A stretch of 64,000 nucleotides of DNA from Perilla frutescens (GCA_026008535.1 BRKX01000018.1:48291588-48355587); one strand, 5' to 3'. Shown: positions 23,139 through 36,480, numbered from the stretch's first letter. Notes: generated from the letters alone by a model not told the origin. Numbers and translations are program-made.

Positions 23139-24241
23139 ATCTATGATTTCTTAGGATTCACTAATGGGAAAAGGGAGAGTTTTTGCTACCTAGATGTTAT
23201 TTAACAGGAGCAAAGGCTAGTTTCACCCTTTTTCTCTCTCCATATTTTTCTTGTTTTTTTGGTGGGAATACTGAACACTCGACACTTTTAACACAGAATA
23301 ACAAACAAATTTGGTTTTTCATGAACAGAGAGTGAGCATATGGGAATATGGAATGGAGTGTTTAATGTTATCATATTAAATAGAGGTGATAGAACCTACA
23401 CAATGGCACGCAACATTCAAGAAAATAACTGGACAGCACATATATTTTGACCAAGAATCAGCCACAGAGAAAGTATGCTACAAACTCTCGATACTATAAT
23501 TACCAAGGGTTAAAAGAAGATCCTGATGTAGACATAGTTTAGTAAAGATGAACCTCAAAAAGACGAGCCCCGTCATCATCGATGTGTTTGAGGCCGAATA
23601 AACTCGCTCACACTACATTCAGTATTGAAGTCTGCAAGAATGAACAAAAAATACCATGTAAGAGAAACTACATGATAAAGAAGCAAATTACTTAACACCA
23701 GATAACCACAATAGCAAAGAAAAAAATTTGCAGATCATGTTGCTTTCCTTGGATCTCAACTTACAGGTCCAAAATCAATGGTTATTAGCAGAGAATGAAA
23801 AAGTAAACAACCGTCAATATTACACATTTGAAGAAGATGAAGGGCAAATAGTCAATATTTGAAGTCAAAAGTCATCTAATACATTTGCTAAATCAAAAGG
23901 CAAGCGCAACAAAAGGATTGCTAAACATCAGATAAATCGATAAATCTTCTCCTTACCAGACACGAAACTTGTAACCTAAATATGAATCCCATATAGAATT
24001 GAGGATCGATTGAAGAGAGTGACAAAAATAGACTTTAAATCAAGACGAAACCAAGGCAGATCAATAACAGATTAGTTGTTGACTTTTGATAAATAAAGGC
24101 TGACGGAAATACAAGAGGGGAAACGGTAAAATATAACACAGAGTGGAACTATCTAGAGGCTGAAGTTCCTGGATAACTAAGTCAAACACGGATAGATTGG
24201 AAAATTATTGCTGGAGAAACATAAGTATTCAGACAAACCTG
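23139..24241. other. Downstream flank of SmD2
   Basis: Contains the 3' UTR of the minus-strand SmD2 gene, and perhaps a spliced 3' UTR, since splice-like sites are present. No other coding sequence was seen. Confidence 0.4.
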
Positions 24242-25804
24242 TTACTTAGGATTTCTGAGGACAATGATCACGGAATCCCCTCGGAGGAACATCTTGCTAA
24301 TAAAACGATCCTTGTTAACTGGAAGAGCTTTCTTTTTTCCTTTACCAGTCTTAGGCACCTATGTAATCGAACAAGTCGATGTAAGTATTAGACACATATA
24401 CCGGAAGCATAAACAGTAGATTAACAATTTGACACTAAATATATTATATATGGACATGGAGACAGTCCTAGACATAAACCAACCTCGGTCCACATCTCCC
24501 GGACATTTTCGAGTACCATGTTGCAGTGGCGATCAAAAGCCCTCACATGGCCCAGAAGCTTTTTATTGTTACGGCAGTTGATGAGCACCTATCAAGCAAT
24601 AAACAGAGTCAAACAATCACAAGACATACATCATATAGGAAAAGAAAAAACTGCTTTAGATTGGTAAAAACTAGACTCATCTGGGACAATAAAAATACAA
24701 TAAGTTGAGCAGCTTTGAATGTTCAAACTAATGTTCACAGAATCATACTAACAGGTAGAATATAATAACCTCAGTACTCAAGGCTTAATTCGTACCTGTG
24801 TGTTATTCTTAACACTCAACATCAAGACAGAAAGTGGACCAGTGTTGAACTCCTCTTCCTCATTCTTTGCCTGTAGACATCGCCCAAGGTAAACCAGAAA
24901 ATTTATGTATAATAACGACAAAAACTCCATATTTGAACAGCTAGAAGAAAACCTTAAGAGGAAAATATAAAAAACTACATATAGTAAATGGACTTAATGG
25001 CAATAAAAGGTTGAGGACATCCCAACATTTATCCCGAGCAGATGTGGATGATAAGTGAAACTTCCTATCATACTACTTACACCCCCAGTCTTCTACAACT
25101 GATGCATAAAGGCTAGAGCTCCACACATCGCGTTCAAGATAATATTCTCCCATCAAAGAAAGAGATGTAGAATAACGTGAATAGTTCACTTAGACCGAGG
25201 TTACCAAATTAACAGAGTAACTATTATTAACTAGTGATTAACTGATACTGATGGGTAAAACCCATACAAATAAAACAAACTAAAAAACCCCAGCACAAGT
25301 CAAAGGTAAAGTAATAGCAAAAACCGTACGTGGTTGACGATATAGCAATATCCTTTTTGGCATAAAAGATACCAATTTTCAGTAGAACAGATGCAATTCT
25401 AACTAGCTACCCCATTAACTACAAACGTTTCGATAAAAATCTGAAACCATGTCATGAAAATTGCAAAAACAGAACGAAATGAATATAACTTACGGGGGCA
25501 TCTTCTTCCATTGGCCGACTGCAAAACAAAAACAACAGCTACATCAAAAAAAATGCAAGAATAATCTTAATGGTTCAGAAAACTCATCAGTGACAAATCA
25601 TAGATAAAACGTTAAAACAAAACATCCCAAAAACACTAGACATGTTCAGATACCAGTTAAAATTTTCAAACGCAGAACAAATCGGGAGTGCAAGTAAACT
25701 CCGGACTCAAAATAACCCCGAAAAGTAGCAAAGAAAACCCAATCTAGAAAAAAAGTCGGATCAAAACCACTCAATTAGAGGCGCAACTCCAATACTCACC
25801 TCAT
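24242..25804 (-). CDS. SmD2: Small nuclear ribonucleoprotein Sm D2
   Basis: SmD2 is a core subunit of the seven-membered Sm ring that assembles on U1, U2, U4 and U5 snRNAs for pre-mRNA splicing. Minus-strand coding exons are 25804-25800, 25518-25494, 24870-24796, 24588-24484 and 24358-24242. They total 327 nt, or 108 aa, the usual plant length. The protein reads MSRPMEEDAPAKNEEEEF at the start. The Sm1 motif is GPLSVLMLSVKNNTQVLINC with LLGHVRAFDRHCNMVLENV. The Sm2 motif is FLRGDSVIIVLRNPK at the C-terminus. The first coding exon is only five bases (ATGAG) and the second 25. A 5' UTR intron is likely (donor near 25980, acceptor near 25848). Confidence 0.95.
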
Positions 25805-26039
25805 CTTCACCGGAGATTCAAATAAAGTACAACCTCAATCAACCACCTGAAAAACAAAGCTAGGGTTTTAGAGAGAAACTTCAAGAAAACAAAAATGAAG
25901 GAAAGAAATTGTAATCAAGCATGAAAAAACAAGATAAATTACAACCTGAAAAATGAGAAATTAGAAAGAATGAAGAACTCACGAGTGACTGGTGGGGGTT
26001 TTTGTTAGCTAGGGTTTTATCGAGTGCCCTAATTTCCCA

Positions 26040-27441
26040 ATTTGGTCGATTACTCGAGATTTAAATTGGTCTGTTGGCACGTGCGGCGGATGGGTGTGGC
26101 TGCACGTGTGAGAAACTTGGATTTAACAAGTTTATTTAAAACACTATTAATTGTCAAATAAATGATTACGTTTTCACTCGGATGACAACATATTTAAACT
26201 TAGTCAATTATTAGCTCTTCGTTCTAGTTTGAATTGGATTAAACATTCATGATTTTTTCAACCAATTATACCACTTGTCCGGTTTATAAACTACGTTGTC
26301 AACCATGTCAGTACACACATATAACAGACGGCATCATTTGTGTTATTTTTTCTTGAGAAAATTATTTTTTATTTTTAAAAGAGGAAAAAATATTGAGAAA
26401 ATAAAAAATCAACATTGTTTTTCACATATGTGCGCTAATGTGTCTGCCAATGTGGTTTATAGATCAGACACATCATATTTAATTGACCGATAAAAAACTG
26501 AGAATGTTTAATCTCATTTAAATTAAAATGTGGTGTTATAGTTGATTAAATTTAAATGTTATGTCTAATTTAAAAAAAGGTGAAACTTGGTAATTTAGAC
26601 AATTGACCCTTTAGAATAAAAGGAAACGTTTTTTGTTTCAAAACTCACAAAATTAAAATAAAATAGAAAATCAAATGATAATGATAGGATCTCATTGGGC
26701 ATCAAAATATTAATTACAAAAATATTTGCCTAAAAAACAAAATTACAAAAATAGAGACCTCCAATTTCCCTCAAATACACTTACTACATTTTATTATATT
26801 TTGGTTTCAAAAAATGTTTTCTTATATTATAATCACTATATACTGGTAATATTTAATCCAATAATAAAAAAAGAATCATTATAATTTTCTTGTTGTGTTT
26901 CAAACTAAGAATAAAAATTATATAGTAATTATTTTCTTCAGAATTACATCCCCAAAAATCATATTCACAGAAACTTTAACCAAACGAGCCCTAAATATTA
27001 ATACACTATATAAGTTGTTAATATATATATATGTGTGTGTGTGTGTGTATTATAAACATGTAATTACATATTTTATTTTTCTCTCACTCGTTTACTAGAC
27101 AATATGGTACAAAATTGAATTGATATAAAATATCAATATCATATTTATTTTGATAGATTAAAATACATGTATTAATAATATATTATTTAATTATATGTAT
27201 TAAAATACTCTATAAAAATTTTATTCCTAAATATTATCTTTTACTATTTAGTTACTATATATTGTGTGAAATTTCTGATTTCGCCCCGTCCATCACACTC
27301 TTATATTGCCTGGCAAACAACCATATTTTTTTAAAAAACTCAGAAACAAGATTACTAACAAATCCAAGCAATCAATCAATAGATAATATAAAACAATTCA
27401 AATGAATTACATTAATTTATAAGTCCAATTTTGTTTCCCTA
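26040..27441. other. Intergenic stretch, AT-rich
   Basis: Between the SmD2 promoter side and the 3' end of the lipase gene. A GT-repeat is at about 27032-27048. No coding sequence or clear element was seen. Confidence 0.45.
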
Positions 27442-30392
27442 TTACATTGCTGAATGATGGTGCAAGCCACGACCCTTCCACCTACGTAAATTATTGGCAT
27501 TCCCTCTAAGATGCCCATTCTCTCCGACCGGCGACGCCGTCTTGGCTAAGTTTTCCGGGCGGGGACTAGGGCGCCCACCCGATTTGATGGTCCGGGCGCC
27601 GTCATATCCCGAGCGCTTGTCGAGCCACGCCAAGATGTCCGAGAAGACGATCTCAATGTTATCGTCCGGCTCGCCTGATGTCAAGCCGTGCCACATCCCG
27701 GGATACATTTTCATCGTCTTGTCCACGCTGCTCGCTCGATCGTATAGCGCCCTGCTCACTTCCGGGTCAGTGACTGTGTCGGCTTCTCCATGCAAAACGA
27801 AGAACGGCAGTGTCACCTGTCATGGTATGAGATTTCCTATTACATTTCATATTAATATTTACTATGTAAATAAAATGTAACGAATCCAATCGACCATTAA
27901 TGTACACATGACATGCGAGTAAATTTCGATTTTGGTCCACATAACATGCGTTAGTTTGCTTGTGGTCCCAATATTATCATCTTTGGTCCCAAACTGAGCA
28001 AATTTAGATTTTGATCCCATTTTGGCCTTAAAATCGTGGGACCAGATTTGAAAATCATAAACTTGTGAGACTAAAATTGTGCTTTTTAAAAAAAAATGAC
28101 TAAAAATGATAGTATCGGGGCCAAAAGCGAACTAACGTATGTGCTGTGGGACCAAAATCGAAATTTACTCCATGAATGAAGTGAAATATGAGATGTAATG
28201 TAATAAATGTAACAGAAAAATCGAACCAGCAAACGAGATCCAAACTAGACATGGATTAAATTCAAGAATCGTAAACCCAGCATATATTTCAAGAACTGCA
28301 CATGATTCAACAGCCAAAAAGGAAAGAAAAAACTCTCGAAACGACTGAAGTAGTGTAGTGGATACCTCATTCAAGCTGTCTTCAAGATTCATGCTAGTTC
28401 TGAGAAGCTCGAGGGCGGTTTTCAACCTCGGTTTCTCTTGATATATCAGTTTGTTGCCGCGAATCTGCAGGAAATTAAAAATGCCGCGACATTCATAATT
28501 CTACCACACGAGTGAGTTAAGATGATCAACGCTCACCTCTTCTCGTTTTACAGGATCCTTGAAGGCTGAATCGATGACATCCTTCGCTGGAACGATCTTC
28601 CATTTAGGAATCACGTCTTCCACCCGAGTTAACAGGCTGATAACTATAGGGTGCGGCTTCACCTTCTCCGATATCTAACAATCCAAACGGAAATCAAGAT
28701 CAACGTACTAAGCAATGTGCCTAAAAAGATGTGTTCGTGTAATTAACCGTAGTGATTGGGAGTAACGACATTTCTATTGACACGAGGAAATGTTGTGCTC
28801 GACCTTACACATGGGAGCGACTAGAACGGCACCGTCCCAAAAACTAGGGTCTTTCTTGTGTGTTAGCAGAGCAACCGCCCCACCCATTGATTCTCCGTAT
28901 AAGAATCTTCTCTTTTCCCTATACTCTTCCCGTTCTGAAATTCAAGAAAACGAGCATCACTAAACAAGAAACCAGCAACACATTGTAGAGTCGAAGAGAG
29001 CCCCTATACGTTTTTCTAACATAGTCACGATTAATTTGCTAGTTCTCGAACACAACCACCAGAATCATTCAATGTTTTTTCTCCAAACTAATCAATTCCA
29101 TGCTAAGTTATTCGTGATTTTAGGCTGCTAGAGTTTGGCGACTTACCACAGACTGACTTGAAATATCGACTGCTGTCATTGACAATGTTATCGAACCTCT
29201 TGATGTAACACCGAGCGCCTGAGGACCGACCATGGCCTTCGTAATCAATTCCAAACACGGCATAGCCATGACTCGCCAGTTCAATCCCAACACCTAATCG
29301 AAAGAAAAGAGGATCAAACGATTGGCCAAAAGTTGGAAGTCTCAAAATTCATGTTAGAAGGATCCAAAACATTCAAGTGTCGAGCATAGTATTCGGTAGT
29401 GTAGGCCAGGCACGACGAACAAACGCCTAGCTAGGTTCTTCCCTAACCAGATTAACACATCTCCAGAGCCATATCGATAGAGAATAACAATTAGTTCAAC
29501 CAAACAAACCAAACTATCTTCCCAAAGGCAACATTAACAATTTCTTGGTCGAGCAATTAACCGTTTCGACATCCATGACTTCGTAAACGAAGTAGAAAGA
29601 CAACAGTTAAAGGGCATTCTATGCTATCCTTGAGTTATCTAGTCTTTCACAGCATTAAAGCTCAATCTTCTCTAACTCTTTTCTTGTTCATATGATCATT
29701 ATACGGGCTAAATCGAAACCAATGCCACAATACCGAATTGTATACTATATTTGTAACACAAGATGCTAGTTTATCTAAATATTGGCACATATTTAAGATG
29801 AAAAACAGAGTCTTGGATACATATAGCAATGTTATATGTTACATCAAACAATATAAAAGCCAAACACTTGCACTAAACTCTAATGTTTTAATGTGGCAAC
29901 AAGCTTATTACAGTAAAAAAAGTAAATCAAACTTCACTTGATCATGAACATATTCACATTATGATGTCATCAAATACACGTAATGAGCTTCCGATTCATA
30001 CCTTTCATGAAATTGCTGCATTCCATGCCATATCCTGCAACTCATTCATCACTACCATAAATGAGAACAAAGAAGAGTGTGTGTGTGTGTGTGTGTGTTT
30101 GTGTGTGAGAGAGAGAGAGAGAGAGGAACAACCATGGCAGAGAAAAACCAGAGCTTTGGGGGAAGAAATGGGCAACCATCTGCAAGTAAACAGCTGCACC
30201 CCTCTCGAATTCTTTATATACTCCTAAAAAATCAAGAAAACAACACCAAAAAAAAAACAACCAACATTCCATCAGCAAATCGCCACTCATTTCATTACAA
30301 CTCAAGATTCCTCAAAACCGACAAAAATTTCAAAACAAAACAAAAGGGGCATTAAATCAAACAAAACCCACCTCACAATACTCCACATCCAT
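27442..30392 (-). CDS. Monoacylglycerol-lipase-like alpha/beta hydrolase (MAGL / CSE family)
   Basis: A serine hydrolase of the plant monoacylglycerol lipase family, which also contains caffeoylshikimate esterase. Minus-strand exons are 30392-30372, 30223-30133, 30034-30002, 29293-29147, 28934-28804, 28674-28537, 28464-28366 and 27816-27442. They sum to 1035 nt, or 344 aa. The start is fixed by an in-frame TAG directly before the ATG. Early residues read NSRGVQLFTCRW, then the oxyanion-hole HGYG. The nucleophile is in GESMGG (about residue 110-115). The acid is in HGEADTVTDP and the histidine in MWHGLTSGEPDDN. No signal or transit peptide is seen, so it is probably cytosolic or membrane-associated. 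The seventh intron holds a MITE (27917-28170). The last ~45 residues are Gly/Pro/Arg-rich and look less conserved. Whether the substrate is monoacylglycerol or a caffeoyl ester cannot be decided. Confidence 0.92.
27917..28170. mobile_element. Fold-back MITE in an intron of the lipase gene
   Basis: Ends GAGTAAATTTCGATTTTGG and CCAAAATCGAAATTTACTC are inverted repeats. It belongs to the same family as 8428-8785. The flanking duplication is poor. Confidence 0.75.
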
Positions 30393-30959
30393 CTACAGCT
30401 CCACAGAAAAAGATCGAATTTTTACCAAAAAAAGAGACTCTTCAACCCAAAAGGGAAAGTCCCATATAAAAAAATTAACGATTTAAGTCCAAAATAACAA
30501 CCAATGTTTTGTTCCAATATCAGATGTAGTTGGATAAGCTCAACAGAAGCGGTTTGACGTGGATTTCTGCTTCTTGATTTCGATCAAATTGACGTTGAAA
30601 ATTCCAAATTCTTCTGAGGTTACGTGTGGGGGAGAAAAAAACACGCTCATACAAATAAATTACGTATAGATGGAAGCAAAAATTATATACAACATATATA
30701 TATATATAAGTCCAAATATTTTTATATCAGATGCATGTGGGGTGTATCATTGGTATTGAAGATGATGATTCCTTTATCCTTAGCCAAATCTGAAAGAAAT
30801 CTGAAGCCCATTCTTCTTCATATTCTGCTCTCTCTCTCTCTCTCTCTTCTCTCTCATCTCTATCTTTGATCGCGAATCCCAAAATTTGTAGTCCGAGTTT
30901 GTGATTCTTGAAGGATACGTGTCTACAGCCCATCACTAAGAGTCTATAAAACTGTACTT

Positions 30960-32920
30960 ATTTAATATTTTTAATTAATGAGTTGAGCTAGCTTGCAGTT
31001 TTATTCTCCCACCTCACCTCATATTTTCATTTCTACATTGAAATTTTCTAGTTTTTTACTTATTTTTAATTTCAATTTTTATTTTTTCCAATTTTATATA
31101 AATGAGATAAAATTCTCTAGTTTATTTTTCATGTTTCACTTCTGTGTCCCACTATGAAATTTAATATTTTAAAAATATTTATTACAAAAATAAATTTTAC
31201 TATAATATTACAGATCATAATCAACATTTATTGTTAAAAATTAAAATTTTAAAAAAATTTATACCCTATTTTTAGAATAATTAACCACATTAATCAATTA
31301 TCTTAACTAAAAAAATAAAAAATAAATATAAACTCTAATTGGGTGGAATGAACCCTAAATAATAATGATATTGAAAATTAAATTAAGCTATAACAAATTG
31401 AAATTGATGAAAATTGAATAAAAATCAAAATGAAATATGAAATAAGATAGAGAAAGTGGGATAGAGGATTTCATTTAATATAACATATTCAATCATATGT
31501 ATATATAGTGGGAAATGTTTAAAAAAACATATATCTCATAAATGGAACTAGAAATATTAGAAATAAAACCAAATAAGACCTTATCATCCACTTCAAGTAT
31601 TATCTAAAAAATTATTATTTCTTTAAATTATGAATTAGTTTGGTCGAAAAAATTCAAGCGGATAGCATCTTTAGATGTAAAAGGGAGAAATCTCGTGTTC
31701 GAAACTATTGCTCTCATTTTTTATCTTTTCTAAAAAGAAAGTTTAAGAATTAGTTAAGAGAGACGATCACATTTAGGTTAGTATGCTTAACATTTAAATT
31801 TTAAAAATATAAAAGCTTTGAGTTGGATTTGTAAGACAATACGCATATTTAATTGCATGTGTGTAAGAATTAATTACACTTCGTAATATGAACTTTTAAT
31901 AAAATATCATGAAATTTAAGTAATTACATTCGAGAATAAATTTTGAAAAATGTAACAAATTTAGGATGGAGTAAAATTTCGATCATCATAAAATGACGTG
32001 TCTCAGTGGTATCTCGTGTGAAAATTTAACATGAATTAGAAAAGTGGTGTGTGAATCTTGTTATTTTTTTCAGCCTCCTATCAAATCGACATCATTTTTC
32101 ATTCATTAAATTTTAACTCCCGCCTTATATTTCTTACAGTTTCCAAAGTTCAGCTACGAGATTGTACTTGTTCAAAGTTTACGATATTTTCACAAATTTG
32201 TTAAAAAGATCACGTTAGAAAGTGTAATCAACCATATTTGTAACTAGTCGGAGTTTGATTGTATTTGAATCTAATTATTATAAACATGTTAGATTATATG
32301 GATATAATACTCCCCTTTGTTTTAGACAACACTTTAAATTTTTTGTAATTCAAACATAAATTATAACTTTTTTTATATAAACATGACACCCACATTATTT
32401 TCAGATGAATATATGTGAAAAATTAAATATAACGTGTCTTACTAGGATTAAGGAAATTAGTATATAAGTTATAACCAACAAAACATACATCAATCTTTTA
32501 TATTCGGCCAATCCACGCCAGATTTGAAATGTCAGAAATTTGCTCTCTTGCTAACTAGATTTACTAGATTATGCAAATATATACTTTTAAAAAACTTAAG
32601 ATAAAAGTGTTAGGGAAACAAATGTCGGGCACTTTCATATACAATTTCTTTATGAAGATTTAAATATAACGTGCTTTACCAGAATTAAGGGAATTAGTAT
32701 ATAACCAACAAAATATACATCAATCTTTTGTATTCAGCCAATCCACATCAGATTTGAAATGTCGAAAATTTGCTAGATCATGCAAATGTTGAGTATCAAT
32801 ATATAATTTTTAAAATTTTGAGACAAAAGTGTTACAGAACAAAAATGTCGGGTACTAAAAATGTAATTAACCCTAAAAAAAGGTCCAAATTTTATTTTGA
32901 ATTATATATATACATATATA
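30960..32920. other. Intergenic stretch with a local duplication
   Basis: AT-rich. About 31650-31730 contains TAGATGTAAAAGGGAG and TCGTGTTCGAAAC, reminiscent of a tRNA-derived SINE head, but unproven. A direct duplication is listed separately. No gene was seen. Confidence 0.4.
32422..32862. repeat. Diverged direct duplication of about 220 bp
   Basis: Words AAATATAACGTG, TTAGTATATAA, ACATCAATCTTTT, CCAATCCACG/A and AAAAGTGTTA occur in the same order in two blocks (about 32422-32630 and 32660-32862). Confidence 0.7.
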
Positions 32921-32924
32921 TATA

Positions 32925-33174
32925 TATAGGATTTGGTTCAAATGAGAACAGTGCTTCATGTGAGAACATGAGAACGGGCTTGTTTAGTGTAATTTTAGTG
33001 CTTTTCTTATTGTATTTTGATGCAATTTTTTAATTTTTATTTTTAATGCTTTACTTATTGTATTTTAGTGCTAGATGATTTAGCACCAAAATAAAATAAG
33101 AAAAGCACTGAAATTACACTAAACAAGCGCGTTCTCACGTTCTCACATGAAGCACTGTTCTCATTATAACCAAC

Positions 33175-33180
<6 letters not shown>
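32925..33180. mobile_element. Fold-back MITE upstream of RPL22
   Basis: Long inverted arms: AATGAGAACAGTGCTTCATG on the left and CATGAAGCACTGTTCTCATT on the right, with further pairing inwards (TTAGTGTAATTTTAGTGC). It is flanked by (TA)n tracts and lies about 100 bp before the promoter motifs of RPL22. Confidence 0.85.
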
Positions 33181-33220
<40 letters not shown>

Positions 33221-33224
33221 GAGG

Positions 33225-33330
33225 CCCAAGTTCATAGCCCATTGAATTTTCTCTCTCTAGATTAGATCCAAAACCTAAACCCTAAAGCCCAATTCGACCA
33301 ACTCCTGAAACCCTAATATACTCATCTATC
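33225..33330 (+). promoter_or_regulatory. RPL22 promoter: site II and telo-box motifs
   Basis: GAGGCCCAAG and TAGCCCATT are site II type motifs (GGCCCA / AGCCCA). They are followed by telo-boxes: CTAAACCCTAAAGCCC near 33276 and GAAACCCTAATA near 33307. This combination is the known signature of plant ribosomal-protein promoters bound by TCP and telo-box factors. A 5' UTR intron is likely from about 33391 (GTAAGC) to 33480 (TTGTTGCAG). Confidence 0.75.
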
Positions 33331-33502
33331 GTTCCTCCGTTCTCACTCTCTACACACAATTCACGAAGTCGGCCGTTCGATTCCACAAACAGTAAGCAAA
33401 TCTACTCATTTGCAGACATTTTCCTCCATTTTCAGCGACTGTATGCCTCGATTTATTTGAATTCGATTTGATTGTTGCAGGCGGAAAACACAGACTGCGA
33501 AG

Positions 33503-34554
33503 ATGAGCAAAGGCGCGGCGGCACCGGCGGCGAAGGGCGGGAAGAAGAAGGGGGTTAGCTTCGTGATCGATTGCTCGAAGCCGGTCGAGGATAAGATCAT
33601 GGAAATCGCCTCGCTGGAGAAGTTTCTGCAGGAGAGGATTAAGGTCGGCGGCAAAGCCGGTGCTCTCGGTGATTCCGTCACCATCTCCCGCGAGAAAAAC
33701 AAGATCACCGTCACCGCCGATTCGACTTTCTCCAAAAGGTGACTTGATTAGGGTTTGTTTGTTTAAAGGTGGTCATTTTGCATGATTAATTTGCTAATGT
33801 TTTTATTATTTGCTGAGTTTTTGGATTTAGCTTAGTTTATTGAGAATTTATCCTGTTTAATTCAGTTTTGATGGTTTTTCAGTAGTTTGAGCTGAAAAGG
33901 GAAAGCTGAATCAATTTAAAATGAATTGAGTTTCATTTATATGCATCAATTTCAAAAACTTTATAAATGTGAGCTGATTAAAGGAAAAAAGAAACAATTT
34001 TTAGTTAGTTTTGAACAATTGCATTGCATATGCACACACACACACATATGTATATGCGTTTTTCTCTGTGACCAAATTACGTAGGTCTTTATGCCCTTGT
34101 ATTCTTTGATGTAGTTCGACCTTGGGGCTAGCATAAGCATAAATTTTTCGGCATTGGCAGTGTTCATTTGCCTCTTTTAAGATTAGGGTTATATACTCCA
34201 TTTGCTGTTTTGTTGAATGAAATGTGAGTTGTCTATGAAATCCGCTTGTGCTTCATTTGGGGTTTCGGTGATGGTTATAAGTAGTGTTGAATCATAGGGC
34301 TAATTCTAAGTCTTTCGAAGAAAATGGTGTTTCTTTTGAAGTGACAGAGGCATTTTCATTTTCATTTTCACTTGCAGTAAGTATTGAACTGATTCTTGTT
34401 TTCTCTTAGGTATCTGAAGTATTTGACAAAGAAATACTTGAAGAAGCACAACGTGAGAGATTGGCTTCGTGTGATTGCCTCCAACAAAGAACGAAACGTA
34501 TATGAATTGCGCTACTTCAACATTGCTGAGCAAGAGAACGAGGAGGAAGACTAA
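33503..34554 (+). CDS. RPL22: 60S ribosomal protein L22 (eL22)
   Basis: eL22 is a eukaryote-specific protein of the large ribosomal subunit. Exons are 33503-33738 and 34410-34554, giving 381 nt, or 126 aa. The N-terminus is lysine- and glycine-rich (KGGKKKGVSF). The conserved fold shows FVIDCSKPVEDKIMEIASLE, LQERIKVGGKAG, ITVTADSTFSKRYLKYLTKK, then NVRDWLRVIASNKERNVYEL, and ends in the acidic tail EQENEEED that is usual for plant L22. The intron is phase 2 after SKR. The promoter region carries ribosomal-protein motifs. Confidence 0.96.
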
Positions 34555-36101
34555 AGATAGAGATTAGTTTCGTGTTTCTTTTATGCTTTGCCCAACATTG
34601 TCGAAATCACTTTCCTGGATCAACTTATGCTGTTTGTTCTGTTTTTCATCCTGGGATTTTTGTGACTGCCTATGAGTTTTAATTTTGATGTGACCATTTG
34701 CTTCTTATTCTACATAGTGAATACATTAGCAATCTATCTTCTCTCAAGTGAATTTGGTGATCTGTTTGATACTCGTCGTGATATATTGTCTATACTACTT
34801 GCCTGGTAGCGAGCAATTGATGAGTCGGGTGAGTCCCTTTGATTTAAATTGTTGTCTTATGTAGCATTTGGAATTGGTTCCATTGTTACATGAAAAGGTT
34901 CATCTTTTATTGCAATTCCACCTGATTCCTATGCTTTTGATGTAATCTGTGATATTAACTGGTAAAATGGGCTAAATTTTGTCCAAGAATTGTTGTGGTT
35001 TTATGCTGTATTTTGATTGTTGATGTGTTAGTTATATATATTGTGTGTATATATATAGGTTTTCATATGATGAAACTTCAGGGATGAATTGAACGGCGAT
35101 GATTACTGGAAATCGGAGATGTAATGCCGAATCTTAATGATGTCACATGACGTGTATTGATGATATTGAAAATCAGAGATAAATGCCTGATCTTGTGGGC
35201 TTTAGATCGTAGTATATCTTTCGTGGACTTGTTTGTTGCTATAATACGAATTAAGTATGAATGAATTGTTGAATTTGTGAGTAGATACTCTGAGAATTTA
35301 TTCGGGATGAATTTATATGTATGATGTATAGCACAAATTTAATGGTTTTATTCTTGCAAATAAAAAAAATGTGTGAGGGAAATGTAAGAACATTTGCAAT
35401 CTATAAAAAAAAAAATTTAAAGAAAAATTATGTTGCAAAACAATCAAACCAAGCACACTTGATATCACTAGCAAATTTACATTTATAACTCGTTATAACA
35501 ACTTTTGTGTTTCGCAAATGTTGATGTGAACTCGGGAAATTGATGAAGAGCAACCACATCCAATATTTGTACAAATCGAATAAGCTAAAAGGCCAAGGCC
35601 GGAAGATTTTCGGCAGTCCACGTAGGTTGAAAAATTGCTCATCCAATATTTGTATAAATTGAATAAGATAAAAGGTAATCTATCCTTATTTTTATTCCAT
35701 AAAATTAAATCCATTTTCATAACGTGGTTCGGTTCATTTTGTCCATAATATACTTTTTTTTTTATTGTGAATGATCCAATCCAGCACGAAAGTCACTTAA
35801 CCAAACTGATGCGTAATTAAATTCCATAACAAGTGAATGGTCCAATTCTGGCAAAAAAATAAAAATAAAAATATACATCTTTTGGGAAATCTAGAAAATG
35901 CTTAAAATTTATGATAAGATATTTTTTATGAAGATTATAGAATTACGTTTTACCCACCCCATATGCCCTAACGTTTGGCTTAAAAAATACTCTTTTTTTC
36001 TTAGTAACATTTTTTTTATATCGAGATCAACTCGCAGCCGCTAATAAACTACATCCTTGTATGATAGTCTATAAACCACACATGGAAGATAAACCATATT
36101 T
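34555..36101. other. 3' flank of RPL22 and intergenic DNA
   Basis: The 3' UTR of RPL22, then AT-rich DNA. Repeated short words at 35547-35660 (ATCCAATATTTGTA.AAAT.GAATAAG.TAAAAGG, twice) form a small diverged duplication. No gene was seen. Confidence 0.45.
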
Positions 36102-36323
36102 CATGTGTGATAGACTTACACCTAGTGGCCTATCACACCTAGTAGTGTTGGTGGTGAATTCCACACATGACAGGTCATGTGTGATAGACTCACACCTAGT
36201 GGCCTATCACACCTAATAATGTTGGTGGTGAATTCCACACTTGACAGGTCATGTGTGATAGATTCACACCTAGTGGCCTATCACACCTAATAGTGCTGGT
36301 GGTGAAATTCACCATACATGAAA
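36102..36323. repeat. 74-bp tandem repeat, three copies
   Basis: Units start CATGTGTGATAGA at 36102, 36176 and 36250. Each has ACCTAGTGGCCTATCACACC, which itself forms a short palindrome with GTGTGATAG. A decayed fourth unit may follow near 36345. Confidence 0.9.
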
Positions 36324-36364
36324 GGTAAATCACACTTCACAGACCAAGTGTGATAGACTCACAC

Positions 36365-36480
36365 CTACTGGTATTACTGATGAGATTCGAACTTGAGACA
36401 TTTGCCTCAAGATAACAACACTCCACCATTAGACCATTCGCAAAGAGACGGTAACATTTGCAGTCACTATCGAGATGCAT
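36365..36480 (-). repeat. tRNA-derived SINE-like segment
   Basis: Read on the minus strand it gives TGGTCTAATGGTGG (RNA polymerase III box A like) and, 30-odd bases later, AGTTCGAATCTCATC (box B like). That is the arrangement of a tRNA-derived SINE head. No tail was defined. Confidence 0.55.

Noticed and set aside
27494..27880. Plus-strand 128-codon open frame
   Set aside because: It is the antisense shadow of the last lipase exon, which has the catalytic motifs on the minus strand.
35055..35215. C/D-box snoRNA candidates downstream of RPL22 (ATGATGA, TGATGAT and CTGA words)
   Set aside because: The boxes are not spaced or paired as in a snoRNA, and no terminal stem or guide duplex could be seen.
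36102..36323. CRISPR-like array
   Set aside because: Direct tandem repeats without unique spacers in plant nuclear DNA; a minisatellite.
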